Source: Byssochlamys sp. IMV 00236 (taxonomy: Eukaryota > Ascomycota > Eurotiomycetes > Eurotiales > Thermoascaceae). Taken from it: 64,000 nucleotides of DNA. Both the position numbers and the translations under genes were made by a program. How positions within the stretch are numbered: the first letter of the stretch is position 1; every line of letters begins with the position of its first letter. The notes under the pieces are model-generated. The model was not told where the DNA came from. It saw nothing but the letters and a program-made list of their open reading frames with translations, and did not search any database. This document shows, piece after piece, positions 1 to 10,065 of the stretch. The stretch lies in assembly GCA_001931875.2 (NCBI GenBank), contig MSJH02000667.1:62001-126000 (forward strand), read 5' to 3'.

Positions 1-544
1 CCAGGAGTGCGAACCGCCATAATGAAAACCTATCCAGGCGTCTGTCTACAAGGGAAACGAAACCTCACTCAGGGACAGTGTACCCTACGGAACAGACTCG
101 GGATACTGATGATGGCCTGGGCTGAGTTGATACTTCAAGTGGGTAGATTCGTCATCTCCCAGAGGTAACTATAATATGGCCAGAAAGGTAGATGTCTCTT
201 CTTGGTCGGCTATTAGGCCTGATATTTTCCTTCTTTTTTTTTCAGGATATTATCATGATATTGCTCGAAACCCACTCGTTACTCCTAGTCCAGACCGACA
301 CGTTCCAGTGCGAGACTAAACTGTTAGCTTTCACTGACACCAAGCGTTCTTGTCAACGTCGACGAGATCAGTGTATAGTATGTCAACTGCTCGATCCCAT
401 AGATAGTTAGATAGTTCGTGAATAACTAGATAATAAAATATCCAATAATCAGACCATGAGAGAGGCTGACCTGTTCTGTTCTCGTTGGCAATAATGCCAT
501 AATAAGAATCCCATAATAATAAAATAATAATAATTCTCTTCTCC

Positions 545-550
545 CAAGGT
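545..550 (+). promoter_or_regulatory. CAAGGT motif (candidate zinc-response half-site)
   Basis: The sequence reads CAAGGT. Zap1/ZafA-type regulators of fungal ZIP genes bind sites built around AAGGT, so a half-site here is plausible. A second CAAGGT is at 1139-1144. Six-base matches are common, so the support is weak without conservation or binding data. Confidence 0.25.
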
Positions 551-678
551 CCTCACACGCGGTGGATCAGCCAAACTAAGCAGAACCAGTCGTGTTTCCC
601 CCTCGCCGTTCCTTGCCCGTCGTTTCTTCCTTTTTTCTTTTTCTCTTCGTTTCTTTTCCTTTTTTCCCTTTATTTGTG

Positions 679-689
679 GTCCTGAAGGT
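679..689 (+). promoter_or_regulatory. Imperfect ZRE-like palindrome GTCCTGAAGGT
   Basis: The site matches 8 of 11 positions of the yeast Zap1 zinc-responsive element ACCTTNAAGGT, with the right half AAGGT intact. It lies 630 nt upstream of a ZIP zinc transporter, the expected type of target gene. The regulatory role is inferred from family knowledge. Confidence 0.3.
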
Positions 690-1138
690 CCCCCGAGACG
701 CTACAACGTCGGCTTGTTCCGTCAGGATACGTATCCAGCACAGCACCAACTAAACTACCCATCCAGCCCCATCCCCGTCCAGGATTGTTCGTGCATCGTG
801 TGGCGTATTAAACGGTCCGAGATATCATGCAGGTGTAGATTCGGTTGATAATAATAAGAGAAGATGGCCCATCTGTCCATCTAACATAGAATATCTTCTT
901 CGGAGTTGAGATCTTCGTCCTGATATGATCCCTGAGAGTGGCGTAGACGAGACTCCTCCTCGAGATAATTAAGTTTTAATTCTCCTGGCCTTCTCGGTCT
1001 TATCCGAATCTCCTCTGTCTAGCTAACCCAGAAGGTAGTATCTCGTCGGCCAGGGTGGAGAGTCATCTGGAAGACTAGATTAGTCTGCTTTCCCACGCGA
1101 GTTTGACAGAGGCGAAAAGCCTTTGCGCCCCATAGCCC

Positions 1139-1144
1139 CAAGGT
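1139..1144 (+). promoter_or_regulatory. CAAGGT motif near the ZIP gene start
   Basis: This is the second copy of CAAGGT in this promoter, 175 nt before the ATG at 1319. It is a candidate ZafA-type half-site by analogy to known fungal ZIP promoters. It is listed mainly because it recurs next to a zinc transporter. Confidence 0.25.
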
Positions 1145-1318
1145 ACTCGGCGCAGGTAGCCCATCACACTAATATCTTATATATTCTTATATATATATTC
1201 ATATATCACTCATCCGGGGAGAGATCTCGTCTGTTGCTTTCTGTAAAGGATCGGATCGTCGTTCAAACCCCCCCTCAATTCTCCTCTCGATCCTTTCGTT
1301 CCCCCGGGTCCTGCAATC

Positions 1319-2398
1319 ATGTCTTCCTCATTTGATCCGACCAACGTTGATCTGGACACTGCGGACCCCGCCCAAGTCGTCTGCTATCTGAATCAAGGTG
1401 GAAATGACTACAACGGACACCTCGGGGCGCGTATATCCTCCATCTTCGTCATCCTCTTCGTTTCCACCTTCGTGACCGTCTTTCCCGTCGCTGCCAAACG
1501 GGTCCCCTCGCTGAAGATTCCTCTCTATGTCTACCTGTTCGCACGCTATTTCGGTACCGGCGTGATCATCGCCACGGCCTTTGTCCATCTGCTCGATCCG
1601 GCCTATGAGGAGATCGGCCCGGCCAGCTGTGTCGGCATGACGGGCAACTGGGCCGTCTATTCATGGCCCCCAGCCCTCGTTCTCGCCTCGATAACCGTCA
1701 TCTTCCTCATGGACTTTGGCGCCGAATTGTACGTCGAGTCCAAATATGGCATTCAGAAAGAAGCCCCCGTGAACATCGTCACCGGCCATGTCCACCACCA
1801 GGAAGGATCCCAATCCTACCCGCAGGACCACGAGCACCAACAGAATCCCGACAAGGCCACCGTCGCCTACAACAACTCCGAGGCCGACTCGCTCAGTGCC
1901 GAGATCTCGATGAAACAGCAGTTCGCCGCCTTCCTGATCCTCGAATTCGGCGTCATCTTCCATTCCGTCATCATCGGCCTGAACCTGGGCGTGGCCGGCG
2001 ACGAGTTCGCGACGCTCTACCCCGTCCTGGTCTTCCACCAGTCATTCGAGGGCCTGGGTATTGGCGCGAGACTCTCTGCCATCGAATTCAAGCGCAGTCT
2101 CCGCTGGGTCCCTTGGGTGCTTTGCATCGCTTACGGCCTGACGACGCCGATTGCCATCGCCATCGGTCTCGGAGTGCGGACGACATATAACCCCAATTCC
2201 AACACCGCCAACATCGTGTCGGGTGTATTGGACTCGATCTCAGCCGGTATCCTCATCTATACCGGTCTGGTGGAGCTGCTGGCTCGCGATTTCCTCTTCG
2301 ACCCGTGCCGGACAAACAGCCGTAGGCAGCTCGGCTTCATGATCCTGTCGACGCTGCTGGGTGCTGGTATCATGGCTCTGTTGGGCAAGTGGGCGTGA
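1319..2398 (+). CDS. ZIP-family plasma membrane zinc transporter (Zrf/Zrt type)
   Basis: This intronless gene encodes 359 aa and begins at a clear ATG. It is a ZIP (Zrt/Irt-like) importer that would bring Zn2+ into the cytoplasm. Three membrane segments are visible before a histidine-bearing loop at about residues 157-173 (HVHH and HEH clusters). Five more follow. The segment 4 signature has the HSVIIGLNLG pattern near residue 215, and segment 5 has HQSFEG at 240-245, the family's metal-coordinating positions. Length and topology fit complete Zrt1/ZrfA/ZrfB-like proteins; the long N-terminal extension of alkaline-type ZrfC is absent. The promoter carries AAGGT-type motifs, so control by a zinc-responsive activator is likely. 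The class is secure; which paralogue it is cannot be told from the sequence alone. Confidence 0.95.
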   Translation: MSSSFDPTNVDLDTADPAQVVCYLNQGGNDYNGHLGARISSIFVILFVSTFVTVFPVAAKRVPSLKIPLYVYLFARYFGTGVIIATAFVHLLDPAYEEIGPASCVGMTGNWAVYSWPPALVLASITVIFLMDFGAELYVESKYGIQKEAPVNIVTGHVHHQEGSQSYPQDHEHQQNPDKATVAYNNSEADSLSAEISMKQQFAAFLILEFGVIFHSVIIGLNLGVAGDEFATLYPVLVFHQSFEGLGIGARLSAIEFKRSLRWVPWVLCIAYGLTTPIAIAIGLGVRTTYNPNSNTANIVSGVLDSISAGILIYTGLVELLARDFLFDPCRTNSRRQLGFMILSTLLGAGIMALLGKWA

Positions 2399-3205
2399 GA
2401 AAGACAGAACATGCCTTGAATCTTTCATCCATTGCACAAAAACGAACTTGACCGGTCATTTTCTGGATGTAGAAAACCATCTCTCTTACCTGATTTTGTG
2501 AACAGACCATACCCCTACCCAGTTTCATTCACATTACTCAATATTCAACTCTTGCATCTTAATCTCCAATCACCACCTTTCTCATAATCTCCCTTCCACT
2601 CAACCAGACCAAGATATTTTCTCATCTCGGTTCATGCATGTATCTATGTATGGAAGACAAAAGCTTATTTCCGGAACATAATGGACTGTTCTTCTTCTTC
2701 TTCTAGTATTGAATACAAGATAAATTTGAAGAATCAACCACATGCACGACCTCTCTTCTTTTCTCTTCCTAAAAACGTAATAATTAGAATCTGTCCACAA
2801 GTCAAAATGAAGTAGATAGTATATTGAATTTGACGTCGTGGTACAAATTTCTTGGCCCGTGGTACTTACTAAGGTACTTACCGCAGGCCAAGAAATTTAG
2901 TACCGAGTTAAGCATTTCGGTTCCGCGCGTTGGTGCCAACTTGGAGGTTTTTTTTTTTTTTTTTTTTCTCCACTTGAAGTTACTATGTAGGTATGTAATT
3001 GTACATACTTCCGATACGTTGTGAAGCGAAGTTTATGTATACTGCATTTAGATGCTTAAATTTGGAATTACCGCAAGGGATATAGTAGATTCTCAATATG
3101 TATAGCCTTGTATCCTGACAAAATCCAGCAGTATCAGAGTTGTCCAGGTATATTGGGAAGGTCTTGGTCTTGAACAGCCGTCGCAGTAGTCGTATCTTCT
3201 AGCTT
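2399..3205. other. Intergenic, ZIP gene to STAND-N gene
   Basis: No gene is seen. The stretch contains the presumed 3' UTR of the ZIP gene, the inverted repeat at 2840-2904, and a T-run at about 2947-2967. Confidence 0.5.
2840..2904. repeat. Inverted repeat (hairpin-forming), arms of 18-19 bp
   Basis: The left arm at 2840-2857 (GGTACAAATTTCTTGGCC) and the right arm at 2886-2904 (GGCCAAGAAATTTAGTACC) are reverse complements apart from one extra base. The 28-nt loop holds a repeated GGTACTTA. It could be a tiny MITE remnant or a structured element near the 3' ends of converging genes. Confidence 0.7.
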
Positions 3206-4555
3206 TCACACAGATACTTCAGGACGACGCTCAAGCTCAAGTTCATCTCTTTGAATGTTGGTCCAGCGTAGCATCAAATCTACCAGATTATCTGGTAATG
3301 AGTCGTCATTGGTACTTGTGGACTCGGGGGTGGAAGGACAGGCTGCTTTGGCTTTGGCTTTGGCCTTATGAGACTTAGACAAAGGGTCTGGTTTGATATC
3401 TCTCGATGGCTTTCTGCCAGTTGACCAAGAAGGAAAACTCAATGTTGGTCTGCGAAGTATCATACTGGAGCCGCCGGTTATCTTTCCGGCGTCGCTTATT
3501 CTGGCGTTGCCAGTCTTATCTTCTATGATGCGCAATACAGAAGACGTTGCTTCGAGAGGATCATTCTCTGCGGAGGGTCTCCAGCCCGGCGCGTTGGTAC
3601 TCCGATCACTGCAGACATTAGCCTCTCCTACAATGAAGTGCAATGTAAAGTCAACGTACGCAAAGAGCGAATGGTCGAAGCTCTGGAGAATCGTGTGGCC
3701 GTATTCCAGCTGAAACCGCACGATTTCACCGGAATGTATATTCAGGACGCCATCTTTGATCCTCGAATGACGGTTGCTTTCAAGCTTGGACTTGCACAAA
3801 TCTATCTCTTGAAGCATTTTCCGGATAAGGATATTGTATTGTTTGAGCTCATCGGGTTCATCTATGGTATTGGACTCCCCGTCACTCTGGGCGTGGAACG
3901 TGCTGATTGTGGATCCAGGACCTGTTACCTGAGACAGTCCAATGAATGCGAATTGGTCCGGTCCTCGCTCATTGCTTCTTTTCTCTTCCAAAAGACTTTC
4001 TAATAAAGCACGCTGCTCTTCGAGCAGAGTCGGAACATGTTTACTATTTTGAAATCAGAAAAAGACACTTTCAGAACATACTATTTTCCAGACTTACCTC
4101 CGTATCTGACCGGCGTACATGATTGCATTGAGCAAGAGGAGCATTGTCGATTTCAATCTCTTCAAGTTAACCTTCAGCGGATCCAATTTCGGCTCCAGCA
4201 AGACATTCCGGAACTTCTCAGTGGCCCGCTGCAAAGGTGTCTTTTGGGGATCATTCCTATAATCAATCATGTTCTGGATCTGCTCAAGGACCTCTTGACA
4301 CTGGCCCAGAATGCTCTTTAGAGTGCGATGTGCCTCCTCTGAGCAGAGCTTGGATTGCTCGTCCTTCTCTATGCTTTCGCCCAATTCACGCAAAATAGCA
4401 CAGGTGAGCGCAACATCATTGGAAAGATCCCTGAGGGACTGGTCGGCATCTTTGAACCGACGGTACAAGGAAAACAGCCGGACCGATACTTTGGTGCCCA
4501 GATCTGCGACCTGGATAATACTGGCCGCGACACCTATGGCCTCCAAGCCAGACAT
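3206..4555 (-). CDS. Protein with fungal N-terminal domain of STAND proteins (NLR-like adaptor)
   Basis: Two exons, 4555-4098 and 4043-3206, are joined across a 54-nt intron (donor GTAAGT, acceptor ATAG) and give 431 aa. I chose the ATG at 4555 because the open frame further upstream starts at GTG. The first 60 residues (starting MSGLEAIGVAASIIQVADLG) match the helical domain found at the N terminus of fungal STAND/NLR proteins (the PF17111-like type). This domain usually sits before an NB-ARC or NACHT ATPase. Here no NTPase, ankyrin, WD or TPR part follows. The rest is helical to about residue 200 and then becomes low in complexity, with a short K-A repeat near the C terminus. It is therefore an N-domain-only protein, perhaps an adaptor or decoy in heterokaryon-incompatibility or innate-immune-like signalling. 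It lies about 840 bp downstream of a tail-anchored kinase on the same strand. Confidence 0.75.
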
Positions 4556-5394
4556 AATCACCGTAAATCCCCTTGAAGCAACTGTCCAAAAAAAAAGGCA
4601 AATAGCATCGGGTTATATTAGAACTCAATTGAAAATTTAAGAAGCTCAGAATGCGCGACAGTTATTTATTGCGTCGGGCGCTGTGGCTTAGGTAGCCTTT
4701 CGAGAGGCATAAGATCAACACGTGATGGCACATCGATTCAGCCTTGCGCTTAGCCTTCCTCGGTTCTTCACATGGGATATTCTGTGTTTTAATATCTATT
4801 TGCTTCTTTCTATATGAAAGGACGATGTTATACGATGCAAGTTTCCTATCCGGTCTCAGGATTTACTTCGTAAAGCGAGGACCTGTGAATTCCCCCTTGC
4901 CGTTAATTTTCCCGTTTCTGGCATGGTCGCCCAATACACTGTATCGTTATCACCGCCCTGTGTTATCAAATGGTTACGAAATAACGGAATACACGGCAGG
5001 AGTACGCGACTCATGTGGCTGTATACAGAGTGGAGGCTGGTATGCTGGTAGGAGATATACAGATAGGATAGCTAGGAAGGATCCTGGTATAGTTATCTTG
5101 TGATAATTAATCGTTCAATTCAGTATCATACAGTGCGGATATGGATATGCTCCATAATCACACTATGTAGATAAGTTCGGAGTTTTGGCTATTAAAAGGC
5201 TTGGGTCAAGTAGTAGATATTAGTTCAAGAAACCCGAGCGCTGACGTGAACGTAATTGTTCCATTCTAAAGCAAGTGATCATAACAAAAACAAACTTCCC
5301 AAGGGACCTAAACTGACCCGATGCTCCTTTATTTGAAATTCGTCACGAGATGATAGCGAAATAGCGGGAAATGTTCTAAGTATAGAGTACGTTT
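4556..5394. other. Intergenic between STAND-N gene and kinase gene
   Basis: The stretch is AT-rich and I see no gene. It should hold the promoter of the STAND-N gene and the 3' UTR of the kinase gene. The open frame at 4744-5103 has no recognisable features. Confidence 0.4.
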
Positions 5395-6315
5395 CTAACG
5401 TCGTCTGGAACCCCACGTGGTATAAAGTGCAATGATACCAACGACGACTGAAAGGGCCAGAGTATGTCGCATTGAAATATTATATGTGGAAGGCGTATTC
5501 GAGAGTTGTGACTGAGGCTCTTTCTCCGGTGGTATCTTGCTAATGTCGTCCGAATATAGAGATTGGAACGTTATAGCATCCAATGCCTTTGCCACACCTT
5601 CCGCGTTTTTGAAAGAGCCTTCTGTCCAGCATTTGTCAATGATTGGACCGAGCCAAATATCTTTGACATTAGGAAGATTTTCTCTCCGAGGCCACATGGC
5701 TTCACTAATTGTCGGTGGCTGATCTTTGAAAAGGTCAAAATCACAACGTTTCCCGGTAACAACCTCATATATCACTGCTCCAAGCTGCCCAATGTCTGTC
5801 TGGATAGAATATCCATTATCATTGAAATTCTCCATGTCGGTGTCAGGATGAAGAATAGACGATTCTGTGAAGTCACAAAATTTGATGGAGAGATCATCGG
5901 AAAGAAGAAAATTCCGACTGGCAATGTCTGCTACAATGACCCGGCGATCGTGTATTCGTGCGAGAGTGCGAGCCATATCACGAAACCACGAGAGTTGCAA
6001 GGACCTAGGTGGTCTATTTCGATTTAAATAGGCACGTAGGTCCCCATTTGCCATGAAGCTAAGCTGGATCGTTGTTTCGGAGAAACCGATACAAGGCACC
6101 ACGCCTTCGCACTGTCCCAACCGCTGATAGACCTCTTTCTCGTGTTGCAAAACCTCTATATTGGTTTCCACATCGCTATCTCGACTGCTTCTGTACCGTA
6201 ATGGCATTTTGACTGCTATATTTTCACGGAGGACAACCAGACCGGCCCTGCCATACCCGAGAACTTCGTCTCCATTTATAGGATTTCCGTCCAGATCAAG
6301 GAATGGGGAGGACAT
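5395..6315 (-). CDS. Tail-anchored atypical protein kinase
   Basis: This single-exon gene encodes 306 aa from the ATG at 6315 (frame further upstream starts at GTG). The protein kinase fold is clear. The glycine loop GYGRAG is at about 20-25, the AVK lysine at 36 and an alpha-C glutamate near 60. The catalytic loop reads VADIASRN, so HRD is replaced by ADI, with Asp130 and Asn135 kept. The DFG motif is DFT at 148-150. The alpha-F aspartate region is present (TDIGQLG), but no APE motif is obvious. The C terminus has one hydrophobic segment at about 285-301 followed by Trp-Gly-Ser and three arginines, a typical tail anchor for the outer mitochondrial membrane or ER. It may be an active but atypical kinase. 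Fungal kinases with this ADIASRN loop recur as accessory genes. The adjacent STAND-N gene suggests a linked signalling role, which is inference. Confidence 0.8.
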   Translation of the reverse strand: MSSPFLDLDGNPINGDEVLGYGRAGLVVLRENIAVKMPLRYRSSRDSDVETNIEVLQHEKEVYQRLGQCEGVVPCIGFSETTIQLSFMANGDLRAYLNRNRPPRSLQLSWFRDMARTLARIHDRRVIVADIASRNFLLSDDLSIKFCDFTESSILHPDTDMENFNDNGYSIQTDIGQLGAVIYEVVTGKRCDFDLFKDQPPTISEAMWPRRENLPNVKDIWLGPIIDKCWTEGSFKNAEGVAKALDAITFQSLYSDDISKIPPEKEPQSQLSNTPSTYNISMRHTLALSVVVGIIALYTTWGSRRR

Positions 6316-6577
6316 GTTCAGTGACACACACACAGGAAAAATGAAAGAAAAGTTGACTGGACACGGTGTTCAAGGTGAACTAAAAGAACAAGCACTTGAT
6401 ATTGATAATGGTTAGAGCGAAGCTTTAAATACAGGGGCGAGTCAATCGACCACAAAGAGTCTAGATAGTCTACACGTGACTAAAGACTTGGCACAGAGCC
6501 CCTAATTTCCGGGCATACAATTGAGCTGGCACCCCCTAATAATTATTTTCCCAGTCTTTATATAATAGTCCTGGACC

Positions 6578-6769
6578 TTAGGCAGCAGCCTTCACTATCG
6601 ATTGTGGAGCGGTGCCACTGCCACCAGGCCTGCCTCCACCACCAACTCCTTTGTCGTCTTTCTTGGGAGGTTTTGCTATATCTCGATGTCGTGGGCAGTT
6701 CGTTCTGCGCCTCGTGGAACTTGCCTCTGTCGTAGGAGCGGGATTCTCGCATTGGCTCTTTCTCTCCAT
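6578..6769 (-). CDS. Possible small basic ORF, doubtful
   Basis: An ATG-initiated frame of 63 aa encodes a Lys/Arg- and Gly-rich peptide with two PAP/PPKK patches and a GVGGGG run, ending IVKAAA. Just upstream on the same strand (about 6790-6880) another short frame ends in NFDPVEDFVE, which also looks like coding sequence. Together they might be pieces of a spliced or decayed small gene, but I could not find intron signals that join them. No family is recognised. Confidence 0.2.
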   Translation of the reverse strand: MERKSQCENPAPTTEASSTRRRTNCPRHRDIAKPPKKDDKGVGGGGRPGGSGTAPQSIVKAAA

Positions 6770-9700
6770 TGCTAGACTGAATCATTCGACGAAGTCTTCG
6801 ACCGGATCAAAGTTGATGCAATTGTTTTGTGTCTTTCCTATACAATCAGGGAAGCGAGCGGGGGTTCTGTGCCTCTGCCAACACATTTTGTAATCTAGAC
6901 TGATCAATACAAGTATGGCAAGTAACAAGTGTCGACATCCTATACCTGGATGTTGTACAGACCTTTAGTGGCTTATCTTCGGGACAGCGTAACTTGGTAG
7001 ACCCACGAGGCGAGAGAATCAAGGGGCTTCAAGAGAGATATATACGTAGTGACATTGATTTGCTCCACAAGATCTTCCCAATTTATTCTGGAGGTCAGCC
7101 GTCAAAGTAATGAAGAGTCGCATGAAAAGAGATATCTACTTCGATAAAACTGCATTTCCACGGCTAAGATGACACCATGTTATGCAGATGCGAAGAACTT
7201 TTAGAACCGTAGTATCTGGTGCGGTAAAGTTTGCTCTATTCGTCCCGTCCCGTCCCGAGCTTGGCGTCTGTGTTTAATGCATGCAATACTCAGTTATGAC
7301 TAGTCCAGCTGAATGCATGTTGCAGAGTATATGCTTGTGGCTTAAAGCAGACTGAGGACGAAAATAGAGACGTTCTTTCATTGGATCATGTTTGTGGGTT
7401 TCCCCATTTGAAATAGTAGCCTTATTCTTACCCAAGATCCGGTTCTGCCCAACTCCTCATCTCTTAGCTCATATCTCGCATAAAATCAGTCAAATACCTA
7501 ACATCTGCAATTCGTGTGTCATTTAGACTCTGGAGAACTCCATTTGCTTCAATTATCATGGTCGGCTCGAGCAGATCTTGATTAATAAGGAATATTGTTT
7601 GGTCGCGCTATTGGTTCTTCTGGTATTTGTACTCATGTCACTGTGGTTAAACTGCCTATGCCCAATACATAAAGTAAAAAACCATAGACCTTATAACCGA
7701 GATACTAGGACAAACTAGAGAGTAGGAGTTACCTACCCGAGACAGCAAAGCGGAGGTTATAAGGCATAAGACGAAACCTTGGGAACCAACAAAATAAACA
7801 TAGGAGTTAAGTAGATGTACCTTCTGTGTAGAGGAAAGCCTGATCAATATATGACAATGTAAACTAGTATTCCCGGAAATCCCTATTGCGACTATAATAT
7901 AAGACAATACACAATAAGTGCATGCAGACATATGCTATTAGGTATATTATAGCTTTCAGGTTGAGATTACTGCTCTTCTATCTCTTTATATCTCTTCGCC
8001 TTATCTTATACAGTATTGCACTAGTTAGTACTATTTTATACTATTTTATATGATATTATACCATTCTGTAGCATTTATTATCAGCTCTTACTATTTTGCC
8101 ACGTTTGCATTTGCCCAAAGATATACTTCCTGAAACCCGGTGCTTTAACATACCCCTCCTCTATCATTATTTGAGCAATTACCCAAATAGGTAATCGACG
8201 TGGTATAACACGTAGGATGCATACAAGGTGCATTAGGTAGTTGGATATTTGCAGATCGGCTGATTAATCGAGGAATCGGGGGTTCGAATGCCGATATCTT
8301 CCCTTTTATTCGCCTGGAGATCTTGCGCTCGGTCAGAAATATATGTGTTCGAGAAACTGTTGTTTTTATTAGCGTTACACCTGTAGCAACTTAGAAAGCG
8401 TACTTACTCGCCGCATTTATTCATAAACTTGGCTATTTAGGCGACAGCGGGCAAATAGGGCGAAATACTAATAAAGGCGTTGCCAATATTCGTTATATAA
8501 CTAAAGGAGTTTTTTCCCGCGAAATCTTGCACATCCAGTCAAGAAAATTTATATAGATCGCTTAATCTTCTAAAAGAAAATACTCAACATAGTCCTCGTT
8601 CAACTATATGCAATATCTATGAATTATTACTCTTTAACTATGCCAAAATGATTTAAGAGAAAAAAAAAAGAAAAAAAGAAACTTCTTACTTTCGCTAATC
8701 GACGAGCGCTAGCGAGGCGATACAATAACAGCTAGTCCTTCCAGAGTTTTTTTGGCTTATAATTTAAGGGAAGCCATCTGAGGCTGCAGAAATATTTATG
8801 CCTAGCTTAAATCTCTTCACAAAAAATCAGATCGGCCTAGCACTAGTGCTCACTACTAAGTTAAGCAGGTAATATAAGAGGTAGACACATCAAATATGTC
8901 AAAGCAAAATAGTAAAGGGTAGGCTAATAGATTCAAGCAGTAATTTAGGCTTTAATAAAATCCAGGACAGGAGAATACAAGAAAGGATAAGAACTTAAAT
9001 AGTAAAAAACATCTGTATAGGAGCAAGTGCCATTTTATATCATGCCCTCCCGGAGCCAAACAAAATCTAAAGGGATCTAATTCTAGCCGCAGAGGAGGCC
9101 ACTGGAAGCTACGGGTAGAAATGAGGCCGTATATGGCCTCCGTGGTCGTCTTTTTCAGCTTCAATTCTACAGGTCCTCACATTCTATTTGTAATCTCATC
9201 TACCAGGCATCTCTGTCCATTATTTCGCTGGATTTGTGTAAGCTCTCGGGGTCACTGCTGCGCATCGCAAATACAAACCGTATACCATAAATAGCTGAAA
9301 TACCGAAAAGCAGAAGATGGATCATTGATCTCTCCATACTTGATGTTACGATCGAGTGCCTGTTCAGTAACAATTCATAAAACACTGAATAAATAAACAA
9401 TCACCCCCTAAGTATTAAATAACCGACCCCTGAACAACACGAAGCACAAATCCTCGCATATACTATTTATTACTATCTATCTAAACAGCTATACTAAATC
9501 CCACATTCCTGCCCTCCCCCTCCCCACCCCCTTACCTCCGACTCAACGCCTCCTCGTGGAACATGACAGGATCGCTTAAGATCAACCGACTTGACAGCTG
9601 GGTCAAAATAAGGTTTAGTAAAAAACAAGGCCCCTGCTCTCTCTCCTTCTTCCAGTCGGGTGTATGAGACGAAAAAAACCTTCCATGCGCGCGGTTGAAA

Positions 9701-9924
9701 TGTGAATAAGGTTTTGTTTTTTGCTTCTGTGGCTGTCGATCATTTGTGAATTGAGTTATTGCGAACCAGGGGTTGGATACTCATGAAAGTAGGATATCCG
9801 CTAGATAAGTATGAAGAATCAAGTACGTCTACGAAAAGGTTTCTCAACGGAATAGAACTCGTGTTTCCATTTGATTGAAAGGCAAGATACCATAAATATT
9901 ACCCACTAGGACAGGAAGAAGAGA

Positions 9925-9944
9925 AGGAAAGGAAAGGAAAGGAA
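9925..9944 (+). repeat. GGAAA microsatellite
   Basis: Four tandem GGAAA-type units lie in a purine-rich stretch downstream of the hydrophobin gene. It is a simple repeat with no evident function. Confidence 0.8.
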
Positions 9945-10065
9945 GCGCGAAAAGTTCAAGAAAATATCATCTCCATGCTATTATTATGCTGCCAGAATTG
10001 TATTTCTGGCTGTCTGACTATCGCGAAATGTCAATTATGACTACCACCAGTCACCGTCCATCCGT

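Larger units (their letters stand above)
1..1318 (+). promoter_or_regulatory. Long upstream region of the ZIP transporter gene
   Basis: No convincing gene is visible in this stretch. It holds a strongly pyrimidine-rich tract at about 595-676, a common feature of highly expressed Aspergillus promoters. An AT-rich TATA-like block at about 1171-1207 lies 110-150 nt before the ATG at 1319. Zinc-response-like motifs inside it are listed separately. Short open frames at 192-410 and 1123-1335 look like chance frames in a leader. Confidence 0.5.
6316..10065. other. AT-rich, gene-poor accessory block
   Basis: I see no confident gene over 3.7 kb. The base composition drops sharply from about 7.0 to 9.5 kb, with many stops in all frames, as in RIP-mutated or decayed repeat DNA. 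A small possible frame at 6578-6769 and a tRNA-like B-box at about 8279-8290 are discussed separately. A GGAAA microsatellite is at 9925-9944. Confidence 0.5.

Noticed and set aside
8220..8295. tRNA-like gene with A-box-like TAGG..AGTTGG and B-box GGTTCGAATGCC
   Set aside because: The T-arm does not pair properly, no anticodon stem-loop with U33 can be drawn, and the acceptor stems do not match.
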